NCBI RefSeq assembly: GCF_018598585.1
Contig: NZ_JAHESD010000016.1
Location: forward strand, 1-64,000
Direction: 5' to 3'
Source: Chryseosolibacter indicum
GTDB taxonomy: Bacteria > Bacteroidota > Bacteroidia > Cytophagales > Cyclobacteriaceae
Length of the DNA stretch: 64,000 bases
Part shown: in pieces, positions 1 through 8,239 of the stretch
How the letters are laid out: each line of letters begins with the position of its first letter
Position numbering within the stretch: the first letter of the stretch is position 1
Position numbers and translations under genes: made by a program
Notes under the pieces: model-generated
The model's input: the letters and a program-made list of their open reading frames with translations, nothing else
What the model was told of the DNA's origin: nothing
The model's database searches: none

Positions 1-42
1 GGTGAAATTCTGATATGGAGTTAATGGCATTCATAAACAAAA

Positions 43-1047
43 TTAATCAATTAAGCCCATACTAAACTCGTCATAAGGTGCGCCCGTGTCCGTACCCAAA
101 GGCACGATGCTTTCCAGTTGCGAAAGATCCGCTTCCGTCAGCTTAATGGTAGTTGCCGCAAGGTTTTGCTCGAGGTATTTTCTGCGTTTCGTTCCCGGGA
201 TCGGTAAAATCCCCTTGCTCATGATCCAGGCCAAAGCCAGCTGCGAAGGAGTAACGTTCTTTGCTTCAGCCATAGCTTCAATCGCCTTAACCAATTCGAT
301 ATTCTTATTGAACATTTCGCCTTGGAAACGCGGGATCGCTCTGCGGAAATCGTTCTCCGGCAAGTCATTGATGCTTCTGATCTGTCCCGATAAAAACCCA
401 CGACCCAATGGTGAGTAAGCTACAAACCCGATACCCAGTTCATTTAACGTTGTTAACACCCCGCGTTCTTCCACCGTTCGTTCAAATAAAGAATACTCGC
501 TTTGTACTGCGGTGATCGGATGTACGGCATGCGCCCGCTTAACTGTTTCAGACGATACTTCCGACAGACCGATATAGCCCACTTTCCCTTCTTTAACCAG
601 CTCGGCCATGGCATTAACCGTTTCCTCGATCGGGGTATTTTTATCAAGTCGATGCAGGTAATACAGATCGATGTAGTCGGTATTGAGGTTCTTTAACGAA
701 CGCTCTAAAGATTTCTTTACATAGTCCTTTTTACCATTAATGGCCCAGGTCACTTTATTGTTGTCGTCGATCTCCCAGCCAAACTTGGTGGCCAAAATAT
801 ACTGATCACGTTTACCGCTGATTGCTTTCGCAATGAGCTGCTCATTTTTCAGCGGCCCATACAAATCCGCAGTGTCCAGAAAATTACCGCCCAACTCGAG
901 TGAGCGGTGAATCGTCGCGATAGCTTCCTGCTCATCCGCAGGGCCGTACATATGTGCTTCTTCAAAGCCTGTCATACCCATACAGCCCAACCCGATCATC
1001 GGCACAACCAATCCCTGGCTGCCCAATGCTATTTGTTTTATTTCCAT
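43..1047 (-). CDS. Aldo/keto reductase
   Basis: NADPH-dependent oxidoreductase of the aldo/keto reductase superfamily, soluble and cytoplasmic; substrate unknown. The protein (334 residues from this start) has the usual TIM-barrel signatures: the Asp and Tyr of the tetrad in DTADLYG, the Lys in ATKFGW, the His in YYLHRLD, and the cofactor-binding end [14 protein letters not shown]. It resembles the YajO/Tas-like 'general stress 69' group. I chose the ATG at 1045-1047, which gives the normal N-terminus [13 protein letters not shown], over an 11-codon extension. The gene looks richer in G+C and uses more C/G-ending codons than the following genes, which suggests horizontal acquisition. No operon partner is visible; the upstream region is a long gap. 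Confidence 0.9.
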   Translation of the reverse strand: MEIKQIALGSQGLVVPMIGLGCMGMTGFEEAHMYGPADEQEAIATIHRSLELGGNFLDTADLYGPLKNEQLIAKAISGKRDQYILATKFGWEIDDNNKVTWAINGKKDYVKKSLERSLKNLNTDYIDLYYLHRLDKNTPIEETVNAMAELVKEGKVGYIGLSEVSSETVKRAHAVHPITAVQSEYSLFERTVEERGVLTTLNELGIGFVAYSPLGRGFLSGQIRSINDLPENDFRRAIPRFQGEMFNKNIELVKAIEAMAEAKNVTPSQLALAWIMSKGILPIPGTKRRKYLEQNLAATTIKLTEADLSQLESIVPLGTDTGAPYDEFSMGLID

Positions 1048-1613
1048 GATCCAAAGATCGGTAAGCCAAGTCACGCGCATGTATGCAAACCCCTGAAGCT
1101 TGTAAGCAAATCAAGGAATGATTTTTAAAACGCTATAAACGTTTCGACTTATGCAAGAATCTCACTTACTATGAAATAGAGTTATTTCGATGTTTTGGTA
1201 ATTGTCCGGCACGCTAAATGTTTGATCGATATTTAATCAGTTCTAATTATAATGAAGATGAAAAAGATATAGCTTAATATCACATGTGTGCCCAACATAG
1301 TGTCCAAACACGAATACAGGACCAATATAGCCTACCGTTAGAAACTGAACCTCCTCCATATACCGTTTATCGTACTACTAAAAAAATCGAGCCGCTTTGT
1401 AATACTTTCCCATTCCAAAGCTTGATCTTATATAATTACGTATTCTGCTTGCGCTTAACCGCGTTTCTTACATGAACGGCAATAGTAATTTTTACTCATT
1501 TTCTAAAAAGGAATAAGCCCAAAATGAGAAAATTGTCGGTTCTTTTCCTGGCAATTGACAAGCCATACTAAAGAATCGCCTTCGTGTTACTTTCATTAAA
1601 GTAACTTTGGGAT
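1048..1613. other. Long non-coding gap
   Basis: About 570 bases between the divergent aldo/keto reductase and a small membrane protein gene. Apart from the promoter-like element just before 1614, I see no RNA gene, repeat or convincing reading frame. A 63-codon frame at 1284-1475 has no recognisable features and is probably chance. Confidence 0.5.
1602..1609 (+). promoter_or_regulatory. Bacteroidota -7 promoter element
   Basis: TAACTTTG matches the TAnnTTTG -7 consensus of Bacteroidota primary sigma factor. It ends only four bases before the ATG at 1614, so transcription from it would give an almost leaderless mRNA. No clear -33 box is seen. Confidence 0.45.
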
Positions 1614-1814
1614 ATGTTTTCGCATAAACCCCTTAGTAAGATTTCGTATAGCATGATAAGCTTCGCAGGCTTAATGGTGTTGTTACTTTGTATCTCTTTT
1701 GCGATAGCGGTTTATAAACCTCTTAAAAGAAAAACAGTTATTGAAAGGGCAGCAGAAAAAGCAAAAGACTCAATACAAAAATTACCTGTTTTTAGATACG
1801 GAGGTAAAAAATAA
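1614..1814 (+). CDS. Small single-span membrane protein
   Basis: Unrecognised 66-residue protein. Residues about 13-34 form one strongly hydrophobic segment (SMISFAGLMVLLLCISFAIAV), followed by a basic, charged tail rich in Lys and Arg. This predicts an inner-membrane anchor with a cytoplasmic C-terminal tail by the positive-inside rule. A perfect TAnnTTTG element directly upstream supports expression. It stands alone, with a convergent phosphatase gene 28 bases downstream. No function can be assigned. Confidence 0.5.
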   Translation: MFSHKPLSKISYSMISFAGLMVLLLCISFAIAVYKPLKRKTVIERAAEKAKDSIQKLPVFRYGGKK

Positions 1815-1842
1815 GTATTGAATTAAGAATCGAACGTCAAAA

Positions 1843-2814
1843 TCATTTATTCGTTGGTAGTTCCGTTACATAGCGTATGTTCCCCTTATGATCAACAACT
1901 TGCACCAGTAGTTTCTGAGGTGTAACAGAAAAGAGCATAAAGCCATAATCAGAAAGAGCAAACTTGCTAATGGGTAGCATCTTTACTGGAGTTCTTTCTG
2001 AGGCTGCACCGGAAATAAAATGATGAACTTTGTTTTCAGCGATCATGTGTTGCAAACTATGTTCGTGCCCGGCCACATACGCATCGACGTTATACTTTTC
2101 GAGTAGTGGTTGCAATACGCTTCTTATGGATCTTGTATCGTGCGATTCCGTTCTTCCTCCTCCTGTAAACATGGGATGATGCCCCACTACAATTTTCCAT
2201 TTTATGTTTGGTGAAGTTGTAGAAAGTACTTTTTCAAGCCACAGCTTTTGTGCGGTACTGTCTTGGTCATGCACATGATGCCCGTTCCCATTATAGTATC
2301 CCTTAATCAAAGGTACTGTATCAATAAATGCAAAGAGTATTTGCTGCGTTGTGTCTCCGTTTATACTTATCTGCTTGCTGTAATAACGTGAAGGCATCCT
2401 CCATCTTCGGCTTATTTTCGAGTAGTTGACTTGCGCTTCAGGGTTAGCACCATAGTCATGGTTCCCTAGCACTGGATACCAATCCCATTGAAGAGAGAAG
2501 GCGGTATAAATGTCTTCAAACGAATACTTCCATAGTGGATCATATTCGCTTGCTACTCCTAGGGGATAGAAGTTGTCACCAGTGGCAATAATAAAGTCGA
2601 CACTAGCCTCCGATGCTGTCTTCCCCATCTGTGCCGCTACTTGCTTTTGATGATCTTCACCATTCCGTCCCCAGTCTCCCATCACAATGAAGTTAACTGC
2701 CTGTGGATTTGTTTTAAGAGCTGTTCCTTTTCTTTCGGTCGTTTGTGCAGTTAGAATAATACTAATAAGACTTAGAGTTATAGCTACTGTAATTTTTAAA
2801 AGTGTCTTAGACAT
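1843..2814 (-). CDS. Purple acid phosphatase-like metallophosphoesterase
   Basis: Secreted (periplasmic) phosphomonoesterase of the low-molecular-weight purple acid phosphatase type, the class that includes mammalian ACP5. Residues 1-23 are a signal peptide ending in LTAQ. All five metal-binding blocks are present in order: GDWG (46-49), GDNFY (79-83, whose Tyr gives the Fe(III) purple colour in the family), GNHD (117-120), GHHP (211-214) and AGHEH (248-252). Length, 323 residues, is normal for the family. It lies downstream of SusD/SusC on the same strand, but a strong hairpin terminator separates them. The context suggests release of phosphate from a phosphorylated substrate; the substrate itself is not shown. 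Confidence 0.88.
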   Translation of the reverse strand: MSKTLLKITVAITLSLISIILTAQTTERKGTALKTNPQAVNFIVMGDWGRNGEDHQKQVAAQMGKTASEASVDFIIATGDNFYPLGVASEYDPLWKYSFEDIYTAFSLQWDWYPVLGNHDYGANPEAQVNYSKISRRWRMPSRYYSKQISINGDTTQQILFAFIDTVPLIKGYYNGNGHHVHDQDSTAQKLWLEKVLSTTSPNIKWKIVVGHHPMFTGGGRTESHDTRSIRSVLQPLLEKYNVDAYVAGHEHSLQHMIAENKVHHFISGAASERTPVKMLPISKFALSDYGFMLFSVTPQKLLVQVVDHKGNIRYVTELPTNK

Positions 2815-2844
2815 GTTTTTTTATTGATTAAACAGAAAACTAAA

Positions 2845-2878
2845 AAGCTATAGTAAACGATTTGGTTTACTATAGCTT
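2845..2878 (-). terminator. Rho-independent terminator after susD
   Basis: Perfect 14-bp stem (2845-2858 with 2865-2878) and 6-base loop. On the minus strand the stem is followed by a T run (GCTTTTTAG), the expected layout for stopping the susC-susD transcript before the phosphatase gene. Confidence 0.8.
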
Positions 2879-2894
2879 AAACTATTTTAAAATA

Positions 2895-4571
2895 TTAATA
2901 ACCTTGATTTTGAACTAAATAGCCTGGGAATTGTGTAGCTGCGTCAATTACTTCCTGTGGAATAGGGAAAATTCTTTTCGTTTTGTCATTGTTAGATTTC
3001 TCCGTCCACGTGCCTTCGTATTTTCCAAAACGGATCATATCTGTCCTTCTATGCATCTCCCAGTAGAATTCAAATCCGCGCTCCCGATATAGAAAATCTA
3101 AATTCATCTCGCTTAACGCTGGAGGTGGCGTTGTAGCTGTACGTGAAGCCCTTACAAAATTAACATCGGTAAGAGCGGCAGCCACATCGTTATTCTTCCG
3201 AAGCATCGCTTCTGCGCGCATCAAATAGATATCTGCAAGTCGAATAATACTAATGTCAGCATCACCTTTATTTCTTCCGTTATCTGATTTTTTACCAAAT
3301 TCATATTTCAACACTCGATACCCGGTATTATGTTCACTTCCGGTAGGGGTGTAATCCACTTGTTTAGTAAAGTCAACAGGGAGATTGGGTTTATTTCTGG
3401 TAACATTGAACAGTTTACCTATTTTAAATGATCCATCCGGACAGGTAACAAACGCTCCCTTTTCTCGGATTAGTCCATATTGCTGACCTCGTAAAATGCC
3501 ACGGTTCATCTTGTACTGAGCCGCAGTTGCGCATGTCAAATTAGGATCCATATTTTGCTGAAAGAATCTGGGATCCATAGTGGCCGGATCTGCAGGAGCA
3601 TAGGCTTGTTCCCAGGTGTTATAATAATCCGGAGTTATAGCAGGACCATCCGTGCCATTTGCATTAGGAAAATTAGTGAGAGGGAATTGGTCACCGGAGA
3701 GAGAGAAGTAGGCTAAACGATTATGCCCATTTAAATCAGACCGCTGGTCAACAGCAAAAATCAACTCCTTGTTGGTATGATTATCATCATTAAAGATGGA
3801 GAAATAATCCGTTGACAATTGATAACTTCCCGAATTGATAATTTTGTTGCAGTACATAATTACCTTATCCATATCTTCGGATGTGAAATTGAAATTATCT
3901 GCGTAAGGATTACGGTAGACTGCAGCATTTAAATGGAGACGGGCCAACAAACCCCAAATAGCACCTTGCGTAATTCTTCCTGGTCCAACAGCATTATTTA
4001 CTTCATTTTCAACTGCTAATAGTTCGCTTTCTATGTAAGTTACAGCCTCGTCGCCTCGTATAATTGTGGCACGCGGACCAGTTGGATTCTCTACATAAAC
4101 AAGGCCAAACAGATCAAGCGTAAGCATAGAATAGAATGCTCTCATTGCTCTCGTTTCAGCTACATACGTTTTTACGTTAGGGTCATCGAGTAGGGGAAAA
4201 GCTTCAAGGGCAGTAAAAGATCTCGATATACTTTGCAGAATATGACTCCAAGTGCTTTTCAGGTTAGGGTCATATGTTGAAAAATTATGCTGGTGCAAGG
4301 CAATATAAATTCCGTTATCGCCCCAGTCCGTACCGCCCCGATAAGGAAGAATAGCTTCGTCAGTTGAAATTTCTTGCAGTGCAAAATAATTAGTGTGCCA
4401 GTAAATGTCAGGAAGTCTCCCATACACCGCCGCCATATATCCATCTGCAGCTTGCTTATTTGTTAGACTTTTTGGGGAGGTCTCATCTAATACTTCTTCT
4501 TCCAGGTCACTACATCCTATCGTGAGGATAAAGAAGACAACGAGTAATAAATATATCTTATTAAATTTCAT
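2895..4571 (-). CDS. SusD/RagB-family outer-membrane lipoprotein
   Basis: Surface lipoprotein that acts as the lid and ligand-binding partner of a SusC channel. The N-terminus (MKFNKIYLLLVVFFILTIGC) is a lipoprotein signal with the lipobox cysteine at residue 20. The body has the SusD layout: helical TPR-like N-terminal half (WSHILQSISRSFTALEAF, RAMRAFYSMLTLDLFGLVYV) and the RagB C-terminal region ending RERGFEFYWEMHRRTDMIRFGKY and FPIPQEVI. 558 residues is usual. It starts 11 bases after the susC stop, so the two are co-transcribed. No glycoside hydrolase, anti-sigma or hybrid regulator lies next to it, so its ligand cannot be named from context. Confidence 0.95.
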   Translation of the reverse strand: MKFNKIYLLLVVFFILTIGCSDLEEEVLDETSPKSLTNKQAADGYMAAVYGRLPDIYWHTNYFALQEISTDEAILPYRGGTDWGDNGIYIALHQHNFSTYDPNLKSTWSHILQSISRSFTALEAFPLLDDPNVKTYVAETRAMRAFYSMLTLDLFGLVYVENPTGPRATIIRGDEAVTYIESELLAVENEVNNAVGPGRITQGAIWGLLARLHLNAAVYRNPYADNFNFTSEDMDKVIMYCNKIINSGSYQLSTDYFSIFNDDNHTNKELIFAVDQRSDLNGHNRLAYFSLSGDQFPLTNFPNANGTDGPAITPDYYNTWEQAYAPADPATMDPRFFQQNMDPNLTCATAAQYKMNRGILRGQQYGLIREKGAFVTCPDGSFKIGKLFNVTRNKPNLPVDFTKQVDYTPTGSEHNTGYRVLKYEFGKKSDNGRNKGDADISIIRLADIYLMRAEAMLRKNNDVAAALTDVNFVRASRTATTPPPALSEMNLDFLYRERGFEFYWEMHRRTDMIRFGKYEGTWTEKSNNDKTKRIFPIPQEVIDAATQFPGYLVQNQGY

Positions 4572-4582
4572 ACGAGCAGTAA

Positions 4583-7500
4583 TTAAAAAGTAACATTTAA
4601 ACCAAACACAAATGATCTTGCTTTAGGATAACTCAAGTAATCAATGCCATAAGAGTTTACTCCCTTTTCAGCTTTGTCAGTATTAACCTCGGGGTCATAG
4701 CCATCATACTTAGTGGTAACAAACAAGTTTTGTCCTGTAGCATAAACTCTTAATGCAGTTACCCATTCGCCAACTCCTAATGATGAAGGGTTAAAGTTGT
4801 AACCTAGAGTAAGATTGTTTAATCGCAAATAGGCACCATCTTTAAGGTAACGCGTGGAAAGGTCAGCCTTGTTATTGATGGACTCACTAGCGTATTCTAC
4901 AGCTTCGGCAGTAGTGTTTAACCCTTTAGAAAGCCTTCCTTTATAAAAAGAGACAAGCGCAGTGTTATCAAAGATCTTATTTCCTGCAACGCCATTAAAG
5001 TTAGCTGAAAGGTCAAATCCTTTAAAGCCAACGCGCGCAAAGAAGTTGTACATAGTAGTTGGTAATGCAGTGCCTGCTGTAATCCGATCGTAGTCTGAGA
5101 TGAATCCGTTTTTATCCTGATCAATAAAAATATTAAGACCATTTTCGTTAATACCGCCGAACTCTCTAAGAAAAAACGTACCTATTGGTTCTCCATTAAT
5201 GTAACCATTCACTGTAGCAGAAGTAAGTCCTGAACCCGTTGCTGTACCTGAGGTTATAACAGAATAGGGTGAGTCTTCTACTTTGTTTCTTATAAAGGTT
5301 GTATTTCCTCCTATACCTAAAGTCAAACCATTGGTTGCTCTGTATTCGTAATTAAGGGATATTTCGAGACCACTATTGGATATGGTCATATCGTCAACGT
5401 TAGTCCAGTAATAGAACTCAGGCTGAGGATCTACAGAAGGTACTGACAACAGGATATTATTTGAGACTTTATTGAAAGCATCAATTGATCCTGATAGTGC
5501 ACCATTAAGTAATCCAAAATCAATTCCAATGTTAGTTTGTGTTGATACTTCCCATTGAATATTAGGGTTTGCAAATCTACTATAGGCCAGCAATGAAGTA
5601 TAAGCTCCTCCCAGAGGATAACTTGCTCCTGTGGTACCTGAAGACAACGTAGCTGTAAATAACTCCTGTGTAATCTTATTCGGTATCTCCTGATTTCCCG
5701 TTTGTCCCCAACCTGCTCTTAATTTTAAGTTGCTCAATGGAGTTGATTGCATAAATGCTTCTTCAGATATTCTCCATCCTAACGAGAACGATGGAAAAAC
5801 ACCATATTTATTATTTGCTCCAAACTTAGTTGATCCATCAGCACGTACCGTTGCAGTTAAAAGGTATTTGTCCCGGAAGGAGTAGTTCATTCTTCCAAAG
5901 AAAGATTGTAATTCATTACGTGTAGTTTCTCCGGTAGGTTTGTTGTTAACAAGAGTAAGATCTGTTCCTAGGCTAGGATTATTACGGGGCTCAACATCTG
6001 AAATCGGGAACTTGTTAATACTGAATGTTCTCTTTTGAATAAAGAATTTCTGGAATGAATGACCGGCTAATACACTAAAGTTATTATCGTCATTTAACTT
6101 GAAATCATAAGTAAGATAATTTTCTATCAGGCTATTGGTATTTTGCCCGAACGTACTTTTAAGGTTTCCATCTTTTAATGGTACCAGGCTCGGTAAGCTT
6201 TGTTCATCGCGAACAGAGTTAGCGTTGTCGATACCAAAGTTAAGCTTGTATACTAAACCTTTAATAATTTCAAGTGAGGGGGATATATTACCAATGATGC
6301 GATTGGTGGTAGTAATGTCTTTGTTTAAGGCATAAGTAATCAGCGGGTTGTCAGTTCCGGAAGGAAACAGAAACGGCTTGCCATCAGCACCATAAACAGG
6401 ATACGTAGGATTGGCAGAGATTGCAGTCCCAATAACATTTTCAGCTGATGGTCTGTCATTAATAGTTTGTGTAGCGCTTAGATTAAGGTCGATTTTCAAT
6501 TTGTCGTTCTGTAATGCCTTTTGAGTAAGGTTGATGCGTCCGCTATATCTCTTCAGGCTGCTATTATGCAAAATACCCTCCTGGTCTTGGAGCCCAAGTG
6601 ATGCATAATACACTAGCTTGTCAGTGCCCCCACTTAAATTAACATTATGGTTCTGCGTATGCGCTGTTCTGGTAATTTCTTTTTGCCAGTTTGTTGATCC
6701 GCCTTGATCATCCAATATGCCACCTACCTCAACTACTTTTGCTCTGTATTCATCAGCATCAAACACAGGTAATTCTCGCGCAAGCGTCGAAATCCCATAG
6801 TCCACTGAATATGAAATTGATGACTTTCCCGCCTTTCCTTTTTTAGTTGTAATAAGGATAACACCGTTCGCTCCACGTGTTCCATAGATCGCAGTTGCAG
6901 ATGCATCCTTCAATACATCAATCGATTCTATATCCTGAGGATTAAGAAAATTTAGTGGATTGGTTGCACCACCGGTGCTTGAGTTATCCAATGCTAAACC
7001 ATCAACCACAAATAGGGGCGTGCTCCCTGTTCTTATACCTCCTGGCCCTCTTACATTAATGGATTGGTTACTGCCTGGTTCTCCGCTTGCAGACGTAATA
7101 CTTACACCAGCTACTTTGCCTTGTAGTAGTTGTTCAGGTGAGTTGATGATGCCGCGGTTGAACTCTTCACTTTTTACGGTACCTACAGATCCGGTAACAT
7201 CTTTTCTCTCTTGTGTGCCGTATCCTACAACTACAACTTCGCTTAAAGATTGTGCGTCTTCTTGTAATTGAATATTAATATTTGATTGATTTCCAACAAC
7301 CACTTGTTGCGTCACAGTTCCTACGAAACTGAATATCAGTACTGATTGGGTCGATCTTGTTGATATGGTGTAATTTCCATCACTATCACTTACAGTTCCA
7401 TTGTTCGTTCCTTTTTCAAGTACATTAACACCAGGAAGAGGACTCCCTGTTTGATCTGTCACGCGCCCATTCACAACAACACCTTGTATGGTATTTGCAA

Positions 7501-7624
7501 TTGGATGTGCCGCGTAACTAACGGAAGATGTCACACCTTGAACTGTCAAGGTTAACAGTACAGCGCATTGAATAAAGAAATGCCTCGTACGCTTTTTAAG
7601 AAACGGTTCGTAAAATTTTTGCAT
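4583..7624 (-). CDS. SusC/RagA TonB-linked outer-membrane transporter
   Basis: TonB-dependent outer-membrane channel that imports oligomeric ligands with its SusD partner. From the N-terminus: a signal peptide (to about residue 39), a CarboxypepD_reg-like domain (about 50-125, GRVTDQTGSPLPGVNVLEKG), the TonB box/plug start SLSEVVVVGYGTQ, the plug with DVLKDASATAIYGTRGANGV, and a 22-strand-type barrel ending in the aromatic residue of NVTF. 1013 residues is typical. No N-terminal STN signalling domain is seen, so it probably does not regulate an ECF sigma factor. A weak promoter match (AATCTTTG, 7671-7678 on the minus strand) lies about 45 bases upstream. Confidence 0.96.
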   Translation of the reverse strand: MQKFYEPFLKKRTRHFFIQCAVLLTLTVQGVTSSVSYAAHPIANTIQGVVVNGRVTDQTGSPLPGVNVLEKGTNNGTVSDSDGNYTISTRSTQSVLIFSFVGTVTQQVVVGNQSNINIQLQEDAQSLSEVVVVGYGTQERKDVTGSVGTVKSEEFNRGIINSPEQLLQGKVAGVSITSASGEPGSNQSINVRGPGGIRTGSTPLFVVDGLALDNSSTGGATNPLNFLNPQDIESIDVLKDASATAIYGTRGANGVILITTKKGKAGKSSISYSVDYGISTLARELPVFDADEYRAKVVEVGGILDDQGGSTNWQKEITRTAHTQNHNVNLSGGTDKLVYYASLGLQDQEGILHNSSLKRYSGRINLTQKALQNDKLKIDLNLSATQTINDRPSAENVIGTAISANPTYPVYGADGKPFLFPSGTDNPLITYALNKDITTTNRIIGNISPSLEIIKGLVYKLNFGIDNANSVRDEQSLPSLVPLKDGNLKSTFGQNTNSLIENYLTYDFKLNDDNNFSVLAGHSFQKFFIQKRTFSINKFPISDVEPRNNPSLGTDLTLVNNKPTGETTRNELQSFFGRMNYSFRDKYLLTATVRADGSTKFGANNKYGVFPSFSLGWRISEEAFMQSTPLSNLKLRAGWGQTGNQEIPNKITQELFTATLSSGTTGASYPLGGAYTSLLAYSRFANPNIQWEVSTQTNIGIDFGLLNGALSGSIDAFNKVSNNILLSVPSVDPQPEFYYWTNVDDMTISNSGLEISLNYEYRATNGLTLGIGGNTTFIRNKVEDSPYSVITSGTATGSGLTSATVNGYINGEPIGTFFLREFGGINENGLNIFIDQDKNGFISDYDRITAGTALPTTMYNFFARVGFKGFDLSANFNGVAGNKIFDNTALVSFYKGRLSKGLNTTAEAVEYASESINNKADLSTRYLKDGAYLRLNNLTLGYNFNPSSLGVGEWVTALRVYATGQNLFVTTKYDGYDPEVNTDKAEKGVNSYGIDYLSYPKARSFVFGLNVTF

Positions 7625-8239
7625 GATGTCTAATATTTTAAGTGGTTAGGTCTGTTGATTTCGCGCAAAACAAAGATTTTTTTATAGTAAGAAATGAAAC
7701 AGTCTGTTATCCTTTTATTAAGATATTTGAGAGAGGGTTAGTCAGATCAGGAACTAATGTATTTGATTACTAGGACCACGTTCTGATGAAGAAAGTAGTC
7801 ATGATAGCCTGATTACATCGATTGTTTTTCGATGCGACTCGAATAGGAACAACAGCCAGACACCGCCGGATTAGAAATAGGAGTGTTAATTAAAGTTAAA
7901 AGTTTTGTGAAGTATTTATAATAGCAAAACCATATCTGCTAAGTCTAGGCACGCCTTGCAATAATACTGTTGCCCAGGCGCTAAATGTCGCTAATCATCA
8001 TTACCCTGCTTCAATTTTAATGATCTCTCATTAATCACTGTTTGAACTTCAAATCAGGGCATTAAGTAAAAGCAATTCACCTACTGTAGCTTACAGCAAA
8101 ATTCAACGACCTTAGATTAAGGATAGACAGTATAAAGGAGGTTAAAATGATCATTGAACGAAACAAATTACCATTTATAAATATCTTCGTTAAAAAGCGG
8201 TAAGAATGTCCTAACTTTCGCGAAAATTCCCACTTGTTG
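7625..8239. other. Long divergent intergenic region
   Basis: About 615 bases between divergent susC and the histidine kinase gene. The left end holds the weak susC promoter match. The right end holds TAACTTTC at 8212-8219, one base off the TAnnTTTG consensus, 20 bases before the kinase start. The middle holds no recognisable gene, RNA or repeat. A 66-codon minus-strand frame at 8077-8277 overlaps the kinase start and looks spurious. Confidence 0.45.

Noticed and set aside
1284-1475. A 63-codon reading frame in the left gap
   Set aside because: No start context, motif or composition suggests coding; its length is expected by chance.
1843-7624. A polysaccharide utilisation locus
   Set aside because: SusC/SusD are present but there is no glycoside hydrolase, polysaccharide lyase or regulator beside them, so the term is not supported.
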